A DNA stretch of 64,000 nt from PALSA-1296 sp037143335 (GTDB taxonomy: Bacteria; Bacteroidota; Ignavibacteria; Palsa-1295): positions 53,558 through 117,557 of the forward strand of contig JBAWZA010000009.1 in NCBI GenBank assembly GCA_037143335.1. Direction: 5' to 3'. Below the pieces are notes generated by a model. It had not been told where the DNA came from, made no database searches, and saw nothing but the letters and a program-made list of their open reading frames with translations. A program made the translations under genes and the position numbers. This document shows positions 8,490-17,304 of this stretch, in pieces (the stretch's first letter is position 1; the number at the start of each line of letters is the position of its first letter).

Positions 8490-8520
8490 CAAAAATACGC
8501 GAAAAGCGGAAGTGTTGCAA
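8490..8520 (-). promoter_or_regulatory. Promoter of the restriction-modification gene
   Basis: On the minus strand TTG (8520-8518), 20 bases, TATTTTTG (8497-8490) match the Bacteroidetes consensus exactly. Transcription should start near 8483, giving a leader of about a dozen bases before the ATG at 8470. Confidence 0.65.
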
Positions 8521-8666
8521 GAATAACGTCGTCACCGGCGAGTCTTCAACTTGCAAAACAAGGGGGAGTTTGTTGCCCTATTCGGATGCGGGTCAGTCTG
8601 AAACAAACCCTTGTGCTTCTGCTCTTTCATATAGACACTCTCATTAACAATTAAAGGAGCATGAAT

Positions 8667-9029
8667 ATGAATATGACACGTATGGATAAAGCAGCATGGT
8701 TCGGAGCAATAGTAGCGATCATTACCGTCCTCTCACTCGCCAGCTGCAAAGAACATGGAATGGAACCTCGCGATCACACGGAAGTCATCGCCGCCGATAC
8801 TTCATTCGTTGATTCACTCAAGATCACCGCCAGACCGATCACGGACTCGAACGCGATCGCCATCGCCGAACTTGCCTCAGCCGCGAAAGCGATTTCGGCG
8901 ACACAAGTCACCTACGAAAATATCGCCGCGTTCAAAGTGGTGGTCAAGACGGGTTCGATCACACTGAACCTCTTTATCAGAATCTCCGACGGCGCACTGA
9001 TCAAAGACGATGATGATGACGGAAGGTGA
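8667..9029 (+). CDS. Small lipoprotein of unknown function
   Basis: About 120 residues with a lipoprotein signal (hydrophobic stretch AIVAIITVLSLASC; lipobox LASC). Three in-frame ATGs (8661, 8667, 8673) follow AAAGGAG at 8653-8659; the second has the best spacing (7 bases) and is chosen here. The mature part is soluble, rich in Ala, Ile and Thr, with an acidic end (KDDDDDGR). No domain recognised; the second half (VTYENIAAFKVVVKTGS...) has a beta-strand pattern. Followed by a strong terminator, so it is a single-gene unit. Confidence 0.65.
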   Translation: MNMTRMDKAAWFGAIVAIITVLSLASCKEHGMEPRDHTEVIAADTSFVDSLKITARPITDSNAIAIAELASAAKAISATQVTYENIAAFKVVVKTGSITLNLFIRISDGALIKDDDDDGR

Positions 9030-9082
9030 AGGCGATAGGTGAAGAGATCGCCTCATGATGATGGCAGGCTGCGCAGCGAGTG

Positions 9083-9126
9083 CGGAAGAGACTTCAAAAA
9101 TAGTTGGAGTCTCTTCCGTATTTTTG
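9083..9126 (+). terminator. Intrinsic terminator after the lipoprotein gene
   Basis: An 11-bp perfect stem (CGGAAGAGACT at 9083-9093 with its complement at 9108-9118) is followed by TATTTTTG. The tail also matches the -7 consensus TAnnTTTG and lies only 4 bases before the next start codon (9131), so the tail may double as promoter sequence. Confidence 0.8.
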
Positions 9127-9130
9127 TACC

Positions 9131-11281
9131 ATGACTCTTAAAACTGGATTGTTTCTTGTTGTCCTTGCCATGGCATTTGGCGGGATTATTTATAATAGCC
9201 GCCGACTGCTCGATTTCTTGCGAGTTGGCAAGTGGACTAACCGCTTCGATAATATCCCCGAGCGGCTCCGGCGCACGTTCGTCATTGCCATCGGGCAATC
9301 GAAGATCATGCGCGATCCTGTTGCAGGTCCGATTCACGTGTTTATCTTTTGGGGATTCCTCGTCCTCGTCTTCGCGGTGATCGAGTCTATCGGCGAGGGA
9401 ATCTTCGGCAGATTTTCGCTCTCGTTCTTGGGCGGACTCTACTCCGTGATTACTGTTTCGCAAGATATTTTTATCGCACTGATTATCATCGGTGTTATCG
9501 GCGCGCTGTGGCGGAGATTGGTCTCGAAGGTGAAGCGTTTGCAATCATCCGATGCTCACGAGAAAAAAGATGCACAGTTGATATTATATACCATTACGCT
9601 TATCGTCGTTGCACTGTTGATGACGAATGCAACGCGCATCGCAACAGGTGGAATTTATACTGGCGAAGTTCGTCCGCTCGCAAGTTGGATTGCCGGATTT
9701 TTATGTCCCTGCAACCAGACACTCCTTTGGTACGAAGGCTTTTGGTGGGTGCATATCGTTGCTGTGCTTGGGTTTATGAACTACCTTCCCTACTCGAAGC
9801 ATTTGCACGTAATCACCAGTATCCCGAATGTGTATCTGTCGGACTTGAAGAGAAAAAATTATTTGAAGCCAATCAACTTCGAAGATGAATCCCTTACGCA
9901 ATACGGCGCGAAAGATATTGAAGATCTTACGTGGAAGCAATTGCTCGATGGTGATACGTGTACGCATTGCGGAAGGTGCACGTCCGTTTGTCCAGCAAAT
10001 ATCACAGGCAAGGTTCTTGACCCGAGAATGATTATCATCGCCACTCAGCAACGAATGCTTGATAAAGCTCCGTATAAAATTGCTGAAGGGGCTTTCGGAT
10101 TTGAGTCTTGGGAAGATGCGATTGCGGAGAAGTCCGAAGTCCATGCTCCGAAGTCCGAAGGTGGGAATCTGTCTGTCGGAGCTACTGGTACGCTCCTTGG
10201 AATGAGTCCGAAACTTACTCTTGAAGAAGTGAATTCCAAAAATTTTATCGGTGACTACATCACTTCCGAAATGCTCTGGCAATGCACAACCTGTCAAGCA
10301 TGTATGACTGAATGCCCCGTGATGATCGAGCATGTTGACGAAATCGTTGACTTGCGCCGCAACCTTGTGATGATGGAAGCGAACTTCCCACCAGAGCTGC
10401 AACCAGCTTTCGCTTCGATGGAAAATAATTATTCGCCATGGGCTTTCTCGCCAAGCGAACGCGCTGATTGGGCTGCGGGAATGGGAATTGAGACAATGGC
10501 GGAGTATAGCTCTTCAATTACGAATTACGAATTAGGAATTACTAATAAAAAAGACGACTTAATTCTTTTTTGGGTCGGGTGCGCAGGTTCGTTCGATGAG
10601 CGAGCAAAGAGCATTACCAAAGCTTTTGCCGAACTGATGCAAATCGCGAAAATCAATTTCAAAATTCTTGGCACCGAAGAAAAATGCACCGGCGATCCGG
10701 CACGGAGAATGGGAAATGAATATCTCGCACAGACACTCATCAAAGATAATATCGAGACACTCAATCGTTACAACATCAAGAAAATTGTAACGACATGTCC
10801 ACATTGTTTTAATGCAATCAAGAACGAGTGGGGCGATTTCGGTGGCAACTACGATATCGTTCATCATACCGATTTCGTTGCTGAGCTTTTAGCTAAAGGC
10901 GATCTTGTGATCACGAATGATTTGCACGAGCGTGTCACGTATCACGACTCCTGTTATTTAGGCAGATCGAATTCTATCTATGATGCTCCGCGCGCAACGC
11001 TCGAAGCGATTCCGGGTCTTGAGATCGTCGAGATGGAGCGCTCGAAATCAAAAGGCCTCTGTTGCGGAGCTGGTGGCGGACAGATGTGGATGGAAGAAAC
11101 GCAGGGCAAGCGCATCAACATCGAACGCACCGAAGAAGCCCTTGCAACTGAAGCAAAGACTATCGCCTCGGCCTGTCCATTCTGCATGACAATGATGACC
11201 GATGGAGTCAAAACCAAAGAACGTACCGATGATGTGAGAGTGCGCGATATAGCGGAGATATTGCTGGAGGCGGTGAGGTGA
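9131..11281 (+). CDS. Membrane-anchored HdrD-like Fe-S oxidoreductase (heterodisulfide reductase-related)
   Basis: 716 residues from the ATG at 9131. The N-terminal ~240 residues have about five or six membrane segments like the NarI/HdrE cytochrome b family. Two 4Fe-4S motifs follow (CTHCGRCTSVCP and CTTCQACMTECP), then two CCG cysteine-rich domains (GCAGSFDERAK...CPHCFN, and YHDSCYLGR...GLCCGAGGG...CPFCM) typical of HdrD, GlpC and LutA proteins. It likely passes electrons between a soluble donor and the quinone pool; in this phylum such genes are annotated as heterodisulfide reductase-related. Two linkers look repeat-derived: EKSEVHAPKSEGG (near 10131-10165) and ITNYELGITNKK (near 10517-10552). 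Confidence 0.85.
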   Translation: MTLKTGLFLVVLAMAFGGIIYNSRRLLDFLRVGKWTNRFDNIPERLRRTFVIAIGQSKIMRDPVAGPIHVFIFWGFLVLVFAVIESIGEGIFGRFSLSFLGGLYSVITVSQDIFIALIIIGVIGALWRRLVSKVKRLQSSDAHEKKDAQLILYTITLIVVALLMTNATRIATGGIYTGEVRPLASWIAGFLCPCNQTLLWYEGFWWVHIVAVLGFMNYLPYSKHLHVITSIPNVYLSDLKRKNYLKPINFEDESLTQYGAKDIEDLTWKQLLDGDTCTHCGRCTSVCPANITGKVLDPRMIIIATQQRMLDKAPYKIAEGAFGFESWEDAIAEKSEVHAPKSEGGNLSVGATGTLLGMSPKLTLEEVNSKNFIGDYITSEMLWQCTTCQACMTECPVMIEHVDEIVDLRRNLVMMEANFPPELQPAFASMENNYSPWAFSPSERADWAAGMGIETMAEYSSSITNYELGITNKKDDLILFWVGCAGSFDERAKSITKAFAELMQIAKINFKILGTEEKCTGDPARRMGNEYLAQTLIKDNIETLNRYNIKKIVTTCPHCFNAIKNEWGDFGGNYDIVHHTDFVAELLAKGDLVITNDLHERVTYHDSCYLGRSNSIYDAPRATLEAIPGLEIVEMERSKSKGLCCGAGGGQMWMEETQGKRINIERTEEALATEAKTIASACPFCMTMMTDGVKTKERTDDVRVRDIAEILLEAVR

Positions 11282-11351
11282 GTCTGAAACTCTTTCCCCC
11301 TTTTCGCGCATACTAACTATTTTATTCACACGTTTTTCCTGGAGCACATTC

Positions 11352-13181
11352 ATGCTAAAGTTTTTCGCCGTTACTCTCATCCTCCTGGCATACGAGGTTT
11401 CATTTTCGCAACTTACTTATACCGTTGATTTGAATTCGACACAGACACATAAGGTCACAGTTACGGTTGACGTGAAGAGTCTCAGTTCAAAAAAAATTAC
11501 CTACCAAATGCCAATCTGGGCGCCGGGGGCATACAGTGTGACGCACTACGGGCATTATATAACTGACTTTAAGGCGTTCGATGTATCGGGGAATGAAATT
11601 CCTGTTAAACAGATAGATGGAGATCGCTGGGATGCAACAGGAAAAATGATCATCCAGAAGCTCTCATATTCCGTTAGCGACTCGCATAAGGACTCTACAA
11701 GTCTCTACTTTGCACTTGCACACATTGATACCAATTTCTTTTTTGCAAACGGTACGTGCTTGTTTGGATATGTGAATGATAAAAAAGATCTTGTTGCAGG
11801 AGTTAGCTATCATTTTCCAAAGAATTGGCTTCTTTCCACTTCTTTAGAACCATGGGACAAGGAAAAAATCAAGCTCGTTTCTGGATACCCTCAATTTCCG
11901 ACATTCCGGTTGAAAGAATTCAAAGCAAGAAATTACGACGAGCTTGCAGACGCTCCGGTGATGGCTGATACAGGATTACAAACTCGCACATTCAAAGAGG
12001 GCAAAGCATGGTATGATATTGTTCTGGCGAGCAATAAACCATTCGATATGGATTCACTCGCCGAATGTACTCGCAAGATTGTACGTGCGCAGACTGATTT
12101 CTTTCATGATACTCCATTCGAGCACTATACCTTTCTCATCAATGCTCCGACATTCGACCGTTCCGTAGGCGCAGGACAAGGGGCGCTTGAACATTCAAAC
12201 TCAAGTGCATACTTGCTTGCAAATATTCCGTGGCCCTACTTCAAGCAATATGGACCCGAAATTCTTTCGCATGAATTTTTCCATCTTTGGAATGTCAAGC
12301 GTATTCACTCCTCACTCCTCGGACCATTTGATTATACAAAGCGCGTGATGACAACATCACTTTGGTTATCAGAGGGCATTACCGATTACTATGCGCATGT
12401 ACTCCTGACTCGCGCTGGCATTGTACCGTATAAAGAGTTTGAATCCATGCTCACTGGTCTTGCGGGACCTGTTGAGAGATCCTCAACTGCCAAGAGCGAA
12501 ACACTTGAACAACTTTCGATTGATGAAAGTGATTTTGATCTTGATAAAGCGATTATCTTTTATACAAAAGGTACTCTTGTGGGATTGTTACTCGATATAG
12601 AAATTCGCTCGCGCACAAATAACACGAAGTCACTCGATGATGTGATGCTTGCACTCAACGCCGATGCAAAGAAAGGTAAGACATTTCAAGATAATGAACT
12701 CATCGGCAAGATGGAAAAAATTGTCGGAATAGACCTACAAGATTTCTATAAAAAATATATTGCAGGTACCGATAAACTCCCACTCACTGAGTACCTGAAG
12801 AAAATGGGAATCGGAAAACCCGCTGGAGGGCAGGTGGATACTGTTCTCCATTTCGGAGCGCGTATTCATCCGGTCGAGAATGGAAAGATGATTATCTCGA
12901 AGGTTACAAGTGAGAGCCCGATAGGCTTGGCAGGTGCGATGGAAAATGATACTGTCATCACAATCAATGGCTTCCCATGCACGCCTGAAAAGCTCAACTA
13001 CGTTCGAACAAAATCTAAACTTCCAGCTACAGTTGAGATGGATGTGATGCGTGCAAGCGGACCTCGCCACCTTACGCTCCAATTTGCAAAGCCGAAAGAA
13101 GCGAAAGACTATTCTCCACTACCTGATGCAACGCCGCTGGAAATAGCAATCAGGCATGGGATTGTAGGAAGTGGGTATTAA
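11352..13181 (+). CDS. M61 family metallopeptidase with PDZ domain
   Basis: 609 residues. Signal peptide 1-20 (LLAYEVSFSQ). The catalytic region has the zinc motif HEFFHLWN (HExxH) followed by the third ligand Glu in LSEGITDYYAH, as in glycyl aminopeptidase-type M61 enzymes. A C-terminal PDZ-like domain begins around residue 495 (ENGKMIISKVTSESPIGLAGAMENDTVI in part). Expected to be periplasmic. GGAG lies 8 bases before the ATG. It stands alone, with about 70 bases after the HdrD-like gene. Confidence 0.9.
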   Translation: MLKFFAVTLILLAYEVSFSQLTYTVDLNSTQTHKVTVTVDVKSLSSKKITYQMPIWAPGAYSVTHYGHYITDFKAFDVSGNEIPVKQIDGDRWDATGKMIIQKLSYSVSDSHKDSTSLYFALAHIDTNFFFANGTCLFGYVNDKKDLVAGVSYHFPKNWLLSTSLEPWDKEKIKLVSGYPQFPTFRLKEFKARNYDELADAPVMADTGLQTRTFKEGKAWYDIVLASNKPFDMDSLAECTRKIVRAQTDFFHDTPFEHYTFLINAPTFDRSVGAGQGALEHSNSSAYLLANIPWPYFKQYGPEILSHEFFHLWNVKRIHSSLLGPFDYTKRVMTTSLWLSEGITDYYAHVLLTRAGIVPYKEFESMLTGLAGPVERSSTAKSETLEQLSIDESDFDLDKAIIFYTKGTLVGLLLDIEIRSRTNNTKSLDDVMLALNADAKKGKTFQDNELIGKMEKIVGIDLQDFYKKYIAGTDKLPLTEYLKKMGIGKPAGGQVDTVLHFGARIHPVENGKMIISKVTSESPIGLAGAMENDTVITINGFPCTPEKLNYVRTKSKLPATVEMDVMRASGPRHLTLQFAKPKEAKDYSPLPDATPLEIAIRHGIVGSGY

Positions 13182-13534
13182 CTTGAACAAAATTAACAAT
13201 TTAATAATATACTTCGGGAATTGATTACCCCTCTTTTGACATTACAATAGGAGAACACTATCTCCGGTGTGGCGAACTGGTGAACACTTGAAAGGATAAA
13301 CGAGACTTCAGTAAATTAACCTCGATCCCAAAAGCTTATGCTAAAGGCTCTGCGCACAAACGCACCACGATTGCTGGTGTTGATGATGATGTTGCCGCCG
13401 CTATTTTAGAATCTGATAGTCCCGAACTCTCCGGTACTCAGCCAAACGCACTCTCCGGCAAAGTATTACTCCTCAACGGCAACTACGAACCCCTCACGAT
13501 CTGCTCAGTCCAAAAAGCGATCATCTTAATTTTC

Positions 13535-13951
13535 ATGGGCAAGGCAGAAGTGGTGAGCGTTGCCCACGACAAAATTATCCGCTCGGCACATGCGGCGATG
13601 GAATTTCCAAGTGTCATCAGGCTTGCGCATTTTATTCATGTGCCGTTCAAGAAAGTCATACTCTCGAGAAAAAATATCCTCCGGCGTGACGGACACCAAT
13701 GCCAATACTGTGGCGCACGAGCTGGGTTAACTGTTGATCATATCCATCCGAAATCACGCGGCGGCGAGGACTCATGGGAGAATCTCGTTACCGCATGTTT
13801 GAGATGCAATAACAAAAAAGGCAACCTCACGCCCGACGAAGGCCGCATGCCCCTCAAGAAAAAACCCGTCCGCCCCAACCACGTCGTCTTCCTCCGTCAA
13901 TACGTCGGTAGAGTAGATAAAAACTGGGAGCCGTATTTGTTTATGCAGTGA
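13535..13951 (+). CDS. HNH endonuclease (start codon uncertain)
   Basis: The protein has a Cys4-HNH core: CQYCG, LTVDHIHPKSRGGEDSW and ENLVTACLRCNNKKGN. Chlorobi/Bacteroidetes members of this family usually start further upstream with a conserved VLLLNGNYEPLTICSV-type block; that block is present here at 13463-13510 in the same frame, and the frame is open from 13292, but it has no ATG, GTG or TTG before 13535. The true start may therefore be an unusual codon (ATT at 13370, ATC at 13325), or the 5' end is damaged. It should cut DNA; whether it works with the adjacent terminase-like protein is unknown. A terminator follows. Confidence 0.75.
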   Translation: MGKAEVVSVAHDKIIRSAHAAMEFPSVIRLAHFIHVPFKKVILSRKNILRRDGHQCQYCGARAGLTVDHIHPKSRGGEDSWENLVTACLRCNNKKGNLTPDEGRMPLKKKPVRPNHVVFLRQYVGRVDKNWEPYLFMQ

Positions 13952-13977
13952 TGCAGGGGGATCACATCGTTTCCCCA

Positions 13978-14018
13978 CTTAGTCTAGTTTGCAAAGCTGG
14001 TTCAGACTAAGAATTTTT
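13978..14018 (+). terminator. Terminator after the HNH gene
   Basis: An 8-bp stem (CTTAGTCT at 13978-13985 with AGACTAAG at 14004-14011) with an 18-base loop is followed by AATTTTTCC. Moderate stability because of the long loop. Confidence 0.6.
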
Positions 14019-14070
14019 CCCACCCACAATTCTCACTTCGCCACTCTCCAAAAATAATAGCCCAAAGGCA

Positions 14071-14143
14071 CCTATATTTTATCCGAATTCAAAAAAAATC
14101 CGTTTGGGCACCTTGACAAACGGTGTTGCATTTTGTATTTTTG
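14071..14143 (+). promoter_or_regulatory. Promoter and flanking inverted repeat of the terminase-like gene
   Basis: TTGACA (14113-14118), 17 bases, TATTTTTG (14136-14143) match the Bacteroidetes consensus. Just upstream GCCCAAA (14071-14077) and TTTGGGC (14103-14109) form an inverted repeat, a possible operator. The block AGGCACCTAT...GGGCACCTTGACAAAC is partly repeated on the minus strand near 4161-4217. Confidence 0.65.
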
Positions 14144-14207
14144 TAGGGTAGATCATACCTTCGGGCTTCAATCCTGTTGAGCCTTCCTGCCACTCATCCA
14201 TTTTTTT

Positions 14208-15641
14208 ATGATTCAATCACCTTCTGCTTTTGCAAAAAAGAAACTCAAACTTGTCATGTGGGACAAATTCTCGGAGCTATTCAAAGCCGTCGAGGCAGGC
14301 GAAAGGCGTATCCTTGTTCGGAGTGCGAATGGAGTTGGCAAGACAACTGCACTTGCCGCTTTGTGCAATTGGAAGTTAACACACTTCGAGCAATGCATCG
14401 TGCTCACGACATCATCGAATGAAAAACAATTGCGTCATAATCTTTGGGGCGAGATCAGAGGACAAGCATTCGCTGCTGGTCTTTACGATCCAAAATGTAT
14501 CACCGATACGCGCATCAAGCTCGACGAAAAGCGATTCATGCTTGCTGTCAATCCTTCAAGACCCGAGTCTGCACAAGGTTTTCACGCTCCGTCAATCTTA
14601 ATCGCAGTTGATGAAGCGACGGCTGTCCGGCGTGATATTCTTTCATCACTCATCGGCACTGCTACAGGAGATGATGTGCAAATCGTGATGATCTACAATC
14701 CGATGTCGCAGGATTCATTCGTATATGAAGCCGAACGCTCAGGCGAGTGGAAGTTAATCACGATCAGCGCACTCGAACATCCGAATGTGAAGCGGAATCG
14801 GAATTTAATTCCGGGCGCCGTGACTCGGAGTTCGACGCGCGATAGACTTGCACTCTGGAGCGAACAAGTTGAGCCTGATTCGGAAAATGCAATTAAATTC
14901 TACGGCACATGGTGGCGAAAAACATTGGAAGTATCACGCAGAATTTTAGGCGAGTGGCACGAAGAATCAGGCGAGGGTATCATCACGCGAAAAATGATCG
15001 CTGATTCCCTCACAGCTTCCGTTATTCCTGGCGAAAAGATGATGGGCGTTGATATTGCTTCTGGTGGCGAAGACGAAACAGTGATCGCACGGTTCGATGG
15101 ATCAGTTCAATTACCGTTAATCACACTTCGCACAAGCGATCCCGAAGATATTTGCAAACGCATTCAAGAACAGTATCAAAAAGGATTCACGCACGTTGCG
15201 ATTGATGAGACTGGTGCGATTGGGCGAATCACACCGCGACTTGCAAAACTTGGAGTGAAGGCGCACTCAATTCATTTTGCTTCGAAACCGGCGGGAGCTA
15301 TTCACGATGCGCCTCATAGAAAACTTGGGAACAAGCGAATCGAGATGTACTACCACCTTGCCGAAGAAATTCGCTCAGGAAGTGTACGACTCATCGCGGA
15401 CGACAAACTCCATGCCGAACTCTGCGCGACACGACTTGCATCAAACAACGAGAGCGATACATATTTTCTCGAAAAGAAAGATCAGATTAAATTGAGATTA
15501 GGCAGATCGCCTGATAGAGCAGATGCAACGTGCTTGGCGCGGTATGCATATTTGCTATCGAAGATTGCCAGCAGCTCGAAGTTTGAGGTGGTTAGCGCAC
15601 GGGTGAGGGAGTTTGGGGAGAAGAAGGAGTTATTTTCTTAA
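14208..15641 (+). CDS. Phage-type terminase large subunit, orphan
   Basis: 477 residues with the two-domain layout of TerL packaging motors. ATPase: Walker A SANGVGKTT (39-47), Walker B ILIAVDEAT (130-138), coupling-like region DVQIVMIYNP. RNase H-like nuclease: acidic residues in MGVDIASGGEDET (Asp282), VAIDETGAIG (Asp333) and SPDRADAT (Asp436/439). No small terminase, portal, capsid or tail gene is nearby; the neighbours are an HNH gene and metabolic genes. HNH-plus-terminase is a known phage packaging pair, so this may be a phage remnant or a domesticated motor. The open frame is intact and has a good promoter, which suggests it is expressed. The leader carries no obvious ribosome-binding site. 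Confidence 0.8.
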   Translation: MIQSPSAFAKKKLKLVMWDKFSELFKAVEAGERRILVRSANGVGKTTALAALCNWKLTHFEQCIVLTTSSNEKQLRHNLWGEIRGQAFAAGLYDPKCITDTRIKLDEKRFMLAVNPSRPESAQGFHAPSILIAVDEATAVRRDILSSLIGTATGDDVQIVMIYNPMSQDSFVYEAERSGEWKLITISALEHPNVKRNRNLIPGAVTRSSTRDRLALWSEQVEPDSENAIKFYGTWWRKTLEVSRRILGEWHEESGEGIITRKMIADSLTASVIPGEKMMGVDIASGGEDETVIARFDGSVQLPLITLRTSDPEDICKRIQEQYQKGFTHVAIDETGAIGRITPRLAKLGVKAHSIHFASKPAGAIHDAPHRKLGNKRIEMYYHLAEEIRSGSVRLIADDKLHAELCATRLASNNESDTYFLEKKDQIKLRLGRSPDRADATCLARYAYLLSKIASSSKFEVVSARVREFGEKKELFS

Positions 15642-15669
15642 ATTTGTACCCTAAACTTTAGCAATCACT

Positions 15670-17289
15670 ATGTCCACGTACGCAGAATTTTTGAAGGGGA
15701 TGCCACCGCAGGAAATGTGGGGCGAGAGAATTTATACAACAGATGATTTCAACTACCCTGAATCTCTCAATGCGGCCGTAGAACTGCTCGACAAAAATAT
15801 CGCTCGTGGGTTTGGTGATCGTCCTGCGCTTTTCTATAAAGATAAAAAATATACCTACTCCGAACTTGCAGAGATCGTTGGCAAGATGGGAAATGCACTC
15901 AGAAGACTTCGCGTCCAAAAAGGTGATCGCGTGATGATGCGATTCCCGAACAATCCAACAGCAGTCGCTGTGTGGCTCGCAACACTTCGCATTGGCGGAA
16001 TTGCGGTGATGGTGATGCCTATGCTCCGCGCACGTGAACTCACGTATCGCTCGAACGATAGCGAATGCTCGATTGTACTTTGTGACATTGCTTCGATAGA
16101 TGAAGTCCGCAAAGCTGCTCCAGCCATGGATACGATGAGAAAAATTTTGGTCTGCGACGGTAAAGATGATGTCTATGAATCTTTCGAAGATTATTGGATG
16201 AATGAATCGGCTGAATGTCCACCCGAACTCACTACGCGCTCGGACATAGCGCTTATCGGCTACACTTCAGGCTCCACCGGTGATCCTAAAGGCACAGTTC
16301 ACTTTCATGATGATGTACTTGCTATCGCCGATGGTTACGCAAAGAATGTTTTGCATCCAAACGAGAACGATATTTTCGGCGGACATCCATCACTTGCATT
16401 TACATTCGGACTTGGTGGACTTTTAGTTTTCCCTTTCCGATTTGGCGCGAGTGTTGTACTCCTCGATCAGTTCACACCAGAAAATATGCTCAAGACGTTG
16501 GTGAATTACAAATGCACAATCGGCTTTTGTGCACCAACTTGTTATAACATGATGATGCGTTTGGATGAACAAGGTGAATACGATCTCTCGAACCTCAGAC
16601 TCGGCGTAAGTGCTGGTGAGACATTGCCGAAAACGGTTTACGATAAATGGAAAACGAAATACGGAATTGACTTACTCGATGGAATCGGCTCGACCGAGAT
16701 GCTCCATATTTTCGTGTCGAATAAACCAGGTGATGTCAAAGGCGGAGCAACAGGCAAACCTGTCGCAGGATACCAAGCAAAAATTATTGATGATCAGGGG
16801 AATGAACTTCCGCCAAATACCCCTGGATTACTGGCAATCAAGGGACCAACGGGTTGTCGGTATCTAAAAAAGCCTGAGCGTCAGGCAGGGTATGTGATGG
16901 ATGGGTGGAATGTGCCGGGCGATGTATTCATGCAGGATTCGGACGGTTGGTTTTATTATCAATGCCGTAACGATGATTTAATTATCACCGGAGGTTACAA
17001 CGTTTCTCCCCCAGAGCTTGAGGCAGTGATTAATGAGCATGAGTTTGTGAAGGAGTCAGCCGTCGTTCCGAAACCCGATGATCTTCGCGGACAAATCGTG
17101 AAAGCGTATATCGTTCTCATGCCTGGCAAGGAAGGCTCGGACGAATTGAAAAAAGATATACAGGATTTCGTGAAGCGCGAGTTAGCGCCCTATAAATATC
17201 CACGAGAAATTGAGTTTATCGAAGCCTTGCCAAGAACCGATACTGGCAAGGTTCAACGATTTGTCTTGAGGGACAAAGCGGCGCAATAA
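15670..17289 (+). CDS. Acyl-CoA synthetase, benzoate/2-aminobenzoate-CoA ligase type
   Basis: 539 residues of the AMP-forming ANL superfamily. Signature motifs: P-loop YTSGSTGDPKG, A5-like GIGSTEMLHIF, the hinge YQCRNDDLIITGGYNVSP and the C-terminal catalytic lysine in RTDTGKVQR. The N-terminal half (LPNLPTA-like RFPNNPTAVAVWLATLRIGG) and the STEMLHIF motif resemble benzoate-CoA and 2-aminobenzoate-CoA ligases, but aryl versus fatty acid substrate cannot be decided by eye. It is transcribed alone and converges with the STAS gene. A TAAATTTG element at 15639-15646 is a candidate -7 box. Thiolase and hydroxyacyl-CoA dehydrogenase genes 39 kb away may act on the products. Confidence 0.85.
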   Translation: MSTYAEFLKGMPPQEMWGERIYTTDDFNYPESLNAAVELLDKNIARGFGDRPALFYKDKKYTYSELAEIVGKMGNALRRLRVQKGDRVMMRFPNNPTAVAVWLATLRIGGIAVMVMPMLRARELTYRSNDSECSIVLCDIASIDEVRKAAPAMDTMRKILVCDGKDDVYESFEDYWMNESAECPPELTTRSDIALIGYTSGSTGDPKGTVHFHDDVLAIADGYAKNVLHPNENDIFGGHPSLAFTFGLGGLLVFPFRFGASVVLLDQFTPENMLKTLVNYKCTIGFCAPTCYNMMMRLDEQGEYDLSNLRLGVSAGETLPKTVYDKWKTKYGIDLLDGIGSTEMLHIFVSNKPGDVKGGATGKPVAGYQAKIIDDQGNELPPNTPGLLAIKGPTGCRYLKKPERQAGYVMDGWNVPGDVFMQDSDGWFYYQCRNDDLIITGGYNVSPPELEAVINEHEFVKESAVVPKPDDLRGQIVKAYIVLMPGKEGSDELKKDIQDFVKRELAPYKYPREIEFIEALPRTDTGKVQRFVLRDKAAQ

Positions 17290-17304
17290 CAGCTTACGAT
17301 GACA

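Noticed and set aside
14208..15641. A prophage at the terminase locus
   Set aside because: No portal, capsid, tail, integrase or attachment repeats are found nearby.
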